Origin: a bacterium
GTDB lineage: Bacteria > JAMCPX01
NCBI GenBank assembly: GCA_021787655.1
Contig: JAJYLM010000032.1
Location: 1-17,952 of the forward strand
DNA: 17,952 bases
Direction of reading: 5' to 3'
Shown here in pieces: positions 6,784 through 12,596 of the stretch (its first letter is position 1; each line of letters begins with the position of its first letter). Position numbers and translations under genes: made by a program. The notes below the pieces were generated by a model that saw only the letters and a list, made by a program, of their open reading frames with translations, searched no databases and was not told the origin of the DNA.

Positions 6784-7080
6784 ATGGAAATTACAGAAGT
6801 TAAGGTGTTCCCGGTGAACGAAGAGAGACTGAAGGCATTTGCAACAATAATCTTCGACGGCTGTTTTGTCATACGGGACCTCAGAATCATCAACGGCAAT
6901 AATGGATTATTCGTGGCCATGCCCAGTAAAAAGATGAAAGACGGGAGCTACAAAGACACCGCCCACCCGCTCAACAACGAGACCCGGCAGAAGATCGAAG
7001 ACACGGTCATCGATGCGTACAAGAAAGAGCTCGAACGGGGCGACGGAGTTATGGCGGAGGCAGACAAGGCAGAGGCATAA
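6784..7080 (+). CDS. spoVG: SpoVG family regulatory protein
   Basis: A 98-aa SpoVG. The family binds nucleic acids and acts as a pleiotropic regulator, affecting septation and sporulation in Bacillus and virulence genes elsewhere. Recognisable blocks are MEITEVKVFPV (1-11), ATIIFDGCFVIRDLRIINGNNGLFVAMPSKK (20-50) and the conserved tail region DTAHPLNNETRQKIEDTVIDAYKKEL (58-83). A strong AAAGGAGGT ribosome site lies at 6769-6777. It sits 17 nt after ispE, in the same relation to ispE and prs as in Firmicutes. Length is normal. Its targets here are unknown. Confidence 0.95.
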   Translation: MEITEVKVFPVNEERLKAFATIIFDGCFVIRDLRIINGNNGLFVAMPSKKMKDGSYKDTAHPLNNETRQKIEDTVIDAYKKELERGDGVMAEADKAEA

Positions 7081-7091
7081 GGATAAGGTTT

Positions 7092-7118
7092 AGCCGTGGG
7101 CATGCACAGCCCGTGGCT
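7092..7118 (+). other. Stable hairpin between spoVG and tRNA-Gln
   Basis: AGCCGTGGGC (7092-7101) pairs along its whole length with GCCCGTGGCT (7109-7118) around a 7-nt loop. This is a 10-bp stem that includes two adjacent G-U/U-G pairs. Only a short weak T run follows, so it is not a clear terminator. It begins 11 nt after the spoVG stop and ends 6 nt before the tRNA, so it may be a 3'-end stabiliser or tRNA-processing context. Confidence 0.55.
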
Positions 7119-7124
7119 GTACTT

Positions 7125-7196
7125 TGGGGCGTAGACAAGCGGTAAGTCAGCAGACTTTGGATCTGCCATGCGGAGGTTCGAATCCTCCCGCCCCAG
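7125..7196 (+). tRNA. tRNA-Gln (anticodon TTG)
   Basis: A full cloverleaf. The acceptor TGGGGCG (7125-7131) pairs with CGCCCCA (7189-7195). The D stem is GAC/GTC with the AAGCGGTAA loop. The anticodon stem GCAGA/TCTGC (7150-7166) presents TTG. The T arm is GGAGG-TTCGAAT-CCTCC. The discriminator base is G, as in E. coli glutamine tRNAs. CCA is not encoded (GTTAG follows). It is embedded between spoVG and prs with no recognisable promoter of its own, so it is probably cut from the operon transcript. Confidence 0.96.
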
Positions 7197-7213
7197 TTAG
7201 GATATAAAATACT

Positions 7214-8155
7214 ATGAACGCCACTTTTAAAATATTCAGCGGAAGCTCGAACAAGGTACTGACCGGGAGTATTTGCGATACCCTGGGCATGGTGCCCGGC
7301 AACGCAATGGTAAAAACATTCAGCGACGGCGAGAGCAGGATCGAGATCAACGAGAACGTCCGCGGCATGGATGTTTTTGCCGTCCAGTCCATCTCAATCC
7401 CCGGCAACCACCACCTCATGGAACTGCTCATCATGATCGATGCCCTCAAGCGGGCATCCGCAAAGAGGATCACTGCAGTCATACCGTACTACGGTTACGC
7501 GCGGCAGGACCGCAAGGTCAACCCGAGGACCCCGATATCGGCAAAACTCGTCGCCGACCTGCTGACGACTGCCGGAGCGCAGCGGGTTCTGACCGTCGAC
7601 CTTCATGCCGGACAGATCCAGGGCTTTTTCAACATACCGGTCGACAACCTCTATGCCATGCCGGTGCTGCTCGAGTACATCAAGGAGAACATCAAGAACG
7701 AGATCGTCGTCGTGTCACCGGACGCAGGCGGTGTCGAGCGTGCGCGGGCATTCGCCAAGAGACTGGATGCGTCCATCGCGATCGTGGACAAGAGGCGGCC
7801 GCGTCCCAACGTATCCGAGGTCATGAACATCATCGGAGACATCAGGGACAAGGCGGCATTGATCGTGGACGATATCGTTGACACCGCGGGCACTATAACG
7901 CAGGCTGCAGATGCCCTGATAAAGCAGGGGGCTGCAAAGGTCTACGGATGTACGACCCACGCGGTGCTTTCCGGCAACGCCGTCGAGCGGATCCAGAATT
8001 CGCAGATGGTCGAACTGATTGTAACAGACACAATACGACCGAACGAACATACAGCGGCATGCAAGAAAATCGTGGTCAAAAGCATAGCACACCTGCTTGC
8101 TGAAGCCATCATCAGGATCCACGAAGAGACATCCGTAAGTTCGTTGTTCGTATGA
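7214..8155 (+). CDS. prs: Ribose-phosphate pyrophosphokinase (PRPP synthetase)
   Basis: A 313-aa class I PRPP synthetase. It transfers pyrophosphate from ATP to ribose-5-phosphate, feeding purine, pyrimidine, NAD, histidine and tryptophan synthesis. Features are the N-terminal SDGE (37-40), the ATP-binding flexible loop YYGYARQDRK (92-101), the metal/PRPP signature DLHAGQIQGFF (129-139) and the PRPP loop LIVDDIVDTAGT (216-227). The allosteric phosphate-site region is of the usual bacterial kind. The start is 17 nt downstream of the tRNA, with only a weak TTAGGA ribosome site, so the tRNA and prs probably share a transcript. The order prs-rplY-pth is widely conserved. Confidence 0.97.
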   Translation: MNATFKIFSGSSNKVLTGSICDTLGMVPGNAMVKTFSDGESRIEINENVRGMDVFAVQSISIPGNHHLMELLIMIDALKRASAKRITAVIPYYGYARQDRKVNPRTPISAKLVADLLTTAGAQRVLTVDLHAGQIQGFFNIPVDNLYAMPVLLEYIKENIKNEIVVVSPDAGGVERARAFAKRLDASIAIVDKRRPRPNVSEVMNIIGDIRDKAALIVDDIVDTAGTITQAADALIKQGAAKVYGCTTHAVLSGNAVERIQNSQMVELIVTDTIRPNEHTAACKKIVVKSIAHLLAEAIIRIHEETSVSSLFV

Positions 8156-8173
8156 ACAAATAAGGAGAGGAAC

Positions 8174-8911
8174 ATGGAAGAAATGGTAATGAACGCAACA
8201 GTAAGAAAGGACTTCGGCAAACAGAAGGTCAGGGGCATCAGGAGCAAGCAGGAGATCCCGGCTGTCATCTACAGCAAGGGCCACGACACCCTGCACGTAT
8301 CGATACAGGCTCAAGAGCTCAAACAGGTATTGAAGGCCGGCTCGAACGAGCTGATAAAACTGAGCATCAAGGACGGCAGTGCGCCGGGCAAGAAACTTGC
8401 ACTGATCAAGGAACTCCAGCGCCACGCGACAACGGACGAAGTGCTCCACGTGGATTTCTACGAGGTTTCTGAAAACCAGCAGATCAAGACGAAGGCACCG
8501 GTGCTGGTCACCGGCAAGGCAAAGGGCATTGAACTGGGCGGTATCCTGCAGGTCGTTGCCCGCGAGCTCAGCATCAAATGTCTGCCGACTTCCATTCCGC
8601 GACACATCGAAGTCGACGTGACGGAACTGAATATAGGCCATACCCTGCACGTGAGAAACCTCAAGCCGGTACCGGGCGTAGAATTCATCGACAACCCCGA
8701 AGCACCGGTCGTCCACGTCATGGTTCCTGCCAAGGAAGAAGTGGTACAGCCGGTTGCAGTTGCCGAGGCGACTTCTGCAGAGCCCGAGGTTATCAAGAAG
8801 GGCAAGGAAGCCAAAGAGGGTGAACAACCTGCTGAAGAGGCAAAGGACGCCAAGCAGGCGGCACCCGCTGCCAAGGAAAAGGCCGAGCCGAAAAAAGAAA
8901 CAAAGAAATAA
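8174..8911 (+). CDS. rplY: 50S ribosomal protein L25, long Ctc/TL5 type
   Basis: A 245-aa L25/Ctc. The N-terminal 5S-rRNA-binding domain covers about 4-96 (MNATVRKDFGKQKVRGIR, IPAVIYSKGH, then VLHVDFYEV). The TL5-type beta domain covers about 97-187 (KGIELGGILQ, LPTSIPRHIEVDVTELNIGHTLHV). A low-complexity Ala/Glu/Lys tail of about 55 residues (190-245) is likely disordered. AAGGAGAGGA (8162-8171) gives a clear ribosome site. It sits between prs and pth as in many phyla. It stabilises 5S rRNA in the large subunit; long forms are called general stress protein Ctc in Bacillus. Confidence 0.95.
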   Translation: MEEMVMNATVRKDFGKQKVRGIRSKQEIPAVIYSKGHDTLHVSIQAQELKQVLKAGSNELIKLSIKDGSAPGKKLALIKELQRHATTDEVLHVDFYEVSENQQIKTKAPVLVTGKAKGIELGGILQVVARELSIKCLPTSIPRHIEVDVTELNIGHTLHVRNLKPVPGVEFIDNPEAPVVHVMVPAKEEVVQPVAVAEATSAEPEVIKKGKEAKEGEQPAEEAKDAKQAAPAAKEKAEPKKETKK

Positions 8912-8926
8912 CCCCAGCATAGACCG

Positions 8927-9532
8927 TTGTTTGGCTTACCGAAAACACAGAGACCCGCGCTCATTGTCGCGGGTCTGGGCAATCCGGAGAAGAAATACCT
9001 TTACACAAGGCATAACGCCGGTTTTTTGTTTCTGTCTGCGCTCGCACAGAGGATCGGCTGCGAGATCAGGAAACGGCAGTTCGATGCCCTGACCGGCTTC
9101 TGGCCTGAGCACGACGTCCTGCTGATGATGCCTATGACCTATATGAATCTGAGCGGTGTTGCGCTCCATGCAGCACTCAGGAAATACCGTACTGCCCCCG
9201 AAAACGTGGTCGTCGTCCACGATGACATGGACATTCCTGTGGGCAGGGCAAAGTTCCACTTCAACAGGAGCAGCGCCGGGCACAAGGGTATCGAGTCCAT
9301 CATTGAAAAGCTGGGGACGCGCGAATTCTACCGGATCCGGATAGGCATCGGAAAGCCCGGGGATGCTGGTGATACCGTCGATTACGTGCTGTCCGAGTTC
9401 GATGCGCAGGAGCTGAAGACCCTGGAAGGCCTTTTTGAAAAGGTCATCGACGGACTGCTGCTGTTCATCGGGGGCAGACCCGATGCGCGGGAAAAGGCAA
9501 TGGAATCCGTCAACCGGTTAAAGGTGGGATAG
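8927..9532 (+). CDS. pth: Peptidyl-tRNA hydrolase
   Basis: A 201-aa Pth. It cleaves peptidyl-tRNA released from ribosomes so that the tRNA can be reused. GLGNPEKKYLYTRHNAGF (17-33) contains the conserved N19 and the catalytic H29. MTYMNLSG (70-77) and VVVVHDDMDIPVGRAKF (94-110) contain the aspartate that assists the histidine. The loop that reads GHNG in E. coli is GHKG here (118-121), placing lysine where E. coli has N114. The only reasonable start is TTG at 8927, without a Shine-Dalgarno and 15 nt after rplY; no ATG precedes the conserved block. The stop abuts the ychF ATG, so the two are coupled. Confidence 0.94.
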   Translation: MFGLPKTQRPALIVAGLGNPEKKYLYTRHNAGFLFLSALAQRIGCEIRKRQFDALTGFWPEHDVLLMMPMTYMNLSGVALHAALRKYRTAPENVVVVHDDMDIPVGRAKFHFNRSSAGHKGIESIIEKLGTREFYRIRIGIGKPGDAGDTVDYVLSEFDAQELKTLEGLFEKVIDGLLLFIGGRPDAREKAMESVNRLKVG

Positions 9533-10660
<1,128 letters not shown>

Positions 10661-10680
10661 TCCGGGGATGTACCGCCGTA

Positions 10681-10705
10681 CCCGTTGTGTTTGACGGGCT
10701 TTTTC
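10681..10705 (+). terminator. Possible weak intrinsic terminator after ychF
   Basis: CCCGT (10681-10685) pairs with ACGGG (10694-10698), extendable by one T-G pair, and is followed by CTTTTT. It lies 20 nt beyond the ychF stop, before atpZ. The stem is short, so read-through into the atp genes is likely. Confidence 0.4.
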
Positions 10706-10730
10706 CCGGCGTGGTACTCTTATAATCACT

Positions 10731-10946
10731 GTGCCGGGATTTAACCTTCAACAGGTGGCTGCGCTCTTCGCGCTGAGTATCGAGGCGGGATTGTCTGTTG
10801 TCGTCGGTATCTTCATCGGATACTATGCAGACAAATACCTTCACACTGCCCCCTGGCTCCTGCTGGTGTTCACCTGCCTCAGCTTCGTGGCTAGTATCAT
10901 GCGGCTGCTGCAGATAGGAAAGATTATAGGATCGGACAAGAAATGA
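10731..10946 (+). CDS. atpZ: AtpZ/AtpI-type small F0-associated membrane protein
   Basis: A 71-aa protein with two predicted membrane segments (about 11-31 and 41-60) joined by GYYADKYLHTAPW, the hallmark of the AtpZ/ATPase_gene1 family found at the head of F-ATP synthase operons. In alkaliphilic Bacillus, AtpZ and AtpI are linked to Mg2+/Ca2+ supply. AtpI-type proteins also help c-ring assembly. The start is GTG at 10731 with no Shine-Dalgarno. A perfect TATAAT (10721-10726) lies only 4 nt upstream, so the start may be leaderless. An alternative GTG is at 10755. The stop overlaps the next start as ATGA. Confidence 0.82.
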   Translation: MPGFNLQQVAALFALSIEAGLSVVVGIFIGYYADKYLHTAPWLLLVFTCLSFVASIMRLLQIGKIIGSDKK

Positions 10947-11305
10947 ATTCGACCACGTATAAAATATGGATCGGCGCAGGGCTCCTGCTGTTTGCAGCGG
11001 GCGCTTTTTTCTACCGGCACACCACGACGGATCTTGAGGCATTCGCAGCAGGCACCGGCATCATCGCCGCAAACATGGTCCTGCTCGGCAAAGGCATGTC
11101 GGTCATCTTCGGACAATCGGGCAATAAGGCCGTCTACATCTTCCTCCTGATACTTAAATATGCATTTTTGTTGACAATACTTTATATAACCATAGTAATA
11201 ATCAAGATAAGGCCCGTTCCCTTTATACTGGGGATTACGGTCATGCCGCTGAGCACCCTGCTCATGGCAATTTATTTGATGGTAAGGAGACAGGACAATG
11301 CATGA
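10943..11305 (+). CDS. atpI: ATP synthase subunit I-like membrane protein (AtpI family)
   Basis: A 120-aa very hydrophobic protein with four predicted membrane helices (about 7-24, 31-54, 62-88 and 91-113). It is placed between atpZ and atpB and matches the size and topology of ATP synthase protein I, a c-ring assembly factor. Sequence conservation in this family is low, so the call rests mostly on position and topology. The ATG overlaps the atpZ TGA by 4 nt. The end overlaps atpB by 8 nt, giving three tightly coupled reading frames. Confidence 0.75.
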   Translation: MNSTTYKIWIGAGLLLFAAGAFFYRHTTTDLEAFAAGTGIIAANMVLLGKGMSVIFGQSGNKAVYIFLLILKYAFLLTILYITIVIIKIRPVPFILGITVMPLSTLLMAIYLMVRRQDNA

Positions 11306-12017
11306 ACAATTAACATGGTTTAGCTTCATACCGGGATTGAAGGATGTCCCGAGTTATATGATAACCTATCCTTTGACGGGTGCTCTTCTCATTCTGCTCA
11401 CCTTTCTGGTGCTCAGGACCCTGAAGCGCAGGAATTATCCAGAGGTGCCTGATGAAGGATTTACGCTGTTTTCGCTGTTCGATATCATTTACGAAGCGCT
11501 GTACAACTTTACAGCCTCGGTCATTCCTGACGAACCGGAGAAGTACCTTCCGCTGATCGGCACCCTGTTCATCCTGATCTTCATGTCGAACCTGTGGGGA
11601 GTTATCCCGGGTATGATGCCGCCCACGGACACGCTCAACACGAACGCTGCGATGGCAGTCACCGTATTCGTCGCCTACAATTATTACGGTTTCAAGGCCC
11701 ACGGGATAAAGTACATCAAACACTTCATGGGCCCGATCTGGTGGCTCGCCCCGATCATGCTGGTCGTCGAACTCATCAGCAACTTCGTCAGACCCGTGTC
11801 GCTCTCGCTCAGGCTTTTCGCAAATATGCTCGGCGACCACACGGCACTGGGGATATTCTCCCACCTGCTGCCGGTCATCGTCCCGATATTCTTTATGATC
11901 CTCGGCATTTTCGTGTCATTCATCCAGGCCCTGGTGTTTTCGATCCTCAGCGCAATCTACATTGCACTGGCGGTCGCACACGAAGAAGAGGAAAAGCACG
12001 AGGCAGCGGATCTATAA
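11298..12017 (+). CDS. atpB: F-type ATP synthase subunit a
   Basis: A 239-aa subunit a. It provides the half-channels for ion entry and exit and the stator arginine that faces the c ring. The key stretch FVRPVSLSLRLFANMLGDH (163-181) contains the essential arginine R172. Further conserved parts are FMSNLWGVIPG (95-105) and the C-terminal helix FVSFIQALVFSILSAIYIALA (205-225). The tail is acidic. About five or six membrane helices are expected. The ribosome site AAGGAGAC lies within atpI. Length is typical of the short bacterial form. Confidence 0.96.
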   Translation: MHEQLTWFSFIPGLKDVPSYMITYPLTGALLILLTFLVLRTLKRRNYPEVPDEGFTLFSLFDIIYEALYNFTASVIPDEPEKYLPLIGTLFILIFMSNLWGVIPGMMPPTDTLNTNAAMAVTVFVAYNYYGFKAHGIKYIKHFMGPIWWLAPIMLVVELISNFVRPVSLSLRLFANMLGDHTALGIFSHLLPVIVPIFFMILGIFVSFIQALVFSILSAIYIALAVAHEEEEKHEAADL

Positions 12018-12066
12018 CAGTACTTGTATTCTGTACATAAACTACTCAAGAAAGGAGGAAACGAAC

Positions 12067-12396
12067 ATGTTGAGAAGGTTTTTCGGCACAGCAGCATCAA
12101 CCATCGTCCTTCTGCTGATGGCAATACCGGCGTTTGCTGACGGTACGGCCGCACAGGCAGGCGATACCAGCGTGAAGGCGTGGCTTGCAATCGCCAGCGG
12201 TATCGGCATAGCGATCGCAGCATTCGGCGGAGCGCTCGGACAGGGCAGATCTATTTCATCGGCCCTCGATGGTATTGCAAGAAACCCCGGCGCTTCAGGA
12301 AAGATCGTGACCCCGATGATCATCGGTCTTGCGTTGATCGAGTCACTGGTCATTTACGCGTTTGTCATAGCGTTCCTGCTGCAGGGAAAGATATAA
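12067..12396 (+). CDS. atpE: F-type ATP synthase subunit c with N-terminal signal peptide
   Basis: A 109-aa rotor subunit. Residues 1-24 look like a cleavable signal peptide (basic LRR, hydrophobic core, AFA before D25). The mature two-helix hairpin begins around 38. The ion-binding glutamate is E92 in the second helix (LIESLVIY), paired with Q59 in helix one (GGALGQG). The loop ARNP is present (71-74). Q59, E92, S93 and Y97 occupy the positions of the Na+-binding residues Q32, E65, S66 and Y70 of Ilyobacter. The residue equivalent to T67 is leucine, which would weaken Na+ coordination. The ATG at 12067 is chosen because of AAAGGAGG at 12051-12058; an upstream in-frame extension would enter atpB. 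The gene is followed by a strong terminator. Confidence 0.95.
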   Translation: MLRRFFGTAASTIVLLLMAIPAFADGTAAQAGDTSVKAWLAIASGIGIAIAAFGGALGQGRSISSALDGIARNPGASGKIVTPMIIGLALIESLVIYAFVIAFLLQGKI

Positions 12397-12401
12397 TCGC
12401 A

Positions 12402-12420
12402 GAGCCGGGGATCCCGGTCT
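12402..12420 (+). other. Hairpin just downstream of atpE
   Basis: CCGGG (12404-12408) pairs with CCCGG (12412-12416) around GAT, extendable outward by GAG/CTC across a one-base bulge. It begins 6 nt after the atpE stop and precedes the true terminator by about 30 nt. A role in stabilising the highly needed c-subunit message is conceivable but not shown. Confidence 0.4.
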
Positions 12421-12451
12421 CGGTGGTGTTTGTTTTCACATGATGTCGTCC

Positions 12452-12478
12452 AGGGCGGGTCACATCCCGCCCTTTTTT
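12452..12478 (+). terminator. Intrinsic terminator of the atpZ-I-B-E operon
   Basis: AGGGCGGG (12452-12459) pairs perfectly with CCCGCCCT (12466-12473) around a 6-nt loop, followed by a run of six T. This is a textbook rho-independent terminator for plus-strand transcription. On the minus strand no T tract follows, so it should not stop secA transcription. Confidence 0.9.
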
Positions 12479-12490
12479 AATCTTTTTTCA

Positions 12491-12560
12491 GTTTTGAATC
12501 TTTACTCTTGAATCTCTTCTCAATTTTGAATCTTTACTCTTGAATCTTTAATTTCTTAAT
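12491..12560. repeat. AT-rich intergenic repeat, copy 3, with tandem duplication
   Basis: A 24-bp sequence beginning TTTTGAATCTTTACTC occurs at 12492-12515 and again identically at 12524-12547, an offset of 32 bp. A third core TTGAATCTTTA follows at 12540-12550. The block lies between the atp terminator and the secA stop codon. With copies at 18-28 and 2860-2870, the 11-mer occurs five times in this window, always between genes. The remainder of 12397-12596 holds the hairpin and terminator already listed and a GC-rich stretch with no recognisable feature. Confidence 0.75.
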
Positions 12561-12596
12561 CCCGCTTCTCTTCCCGGTCGTGTCCCGGGGTCCGCC

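Noticed and set aside
7715..8920. A 401-codon minus-strand frame opposite prs and rplY
   Set aside because: It spans two well-established genes and their intergenic gap. Its sequence is composed of antisense residues without a plausible domain order.
10691..10726. TTGACG ... TATAAT as a standard promoter for atpZ
   Set aside because: The spacer is 24 nt, too long for sigma70, and the TTGACG lies within a terminator-like hairpin. Only the TATAAT is kept, as part of the leaderless-start observation.
11962..12066. Upstream in-frame extension of atpE into atpB
   Set aside because: AAAGGAGG at 12051-12058 and the signal-peptide architecture fix the start at 12067.
12491..12560. CRISPR-like array in the secA downstream repeats
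   Set aside because: There are only two full copies at 32-bp offset, the intervening bases are not distinct spacers, and no cas gene is present.
12570..12590. Possible secA terminator from CCCGG/CCGGG near 12572-12588
   Set aside because: The stem is 5 bp and no T tract follows on the minus strand.
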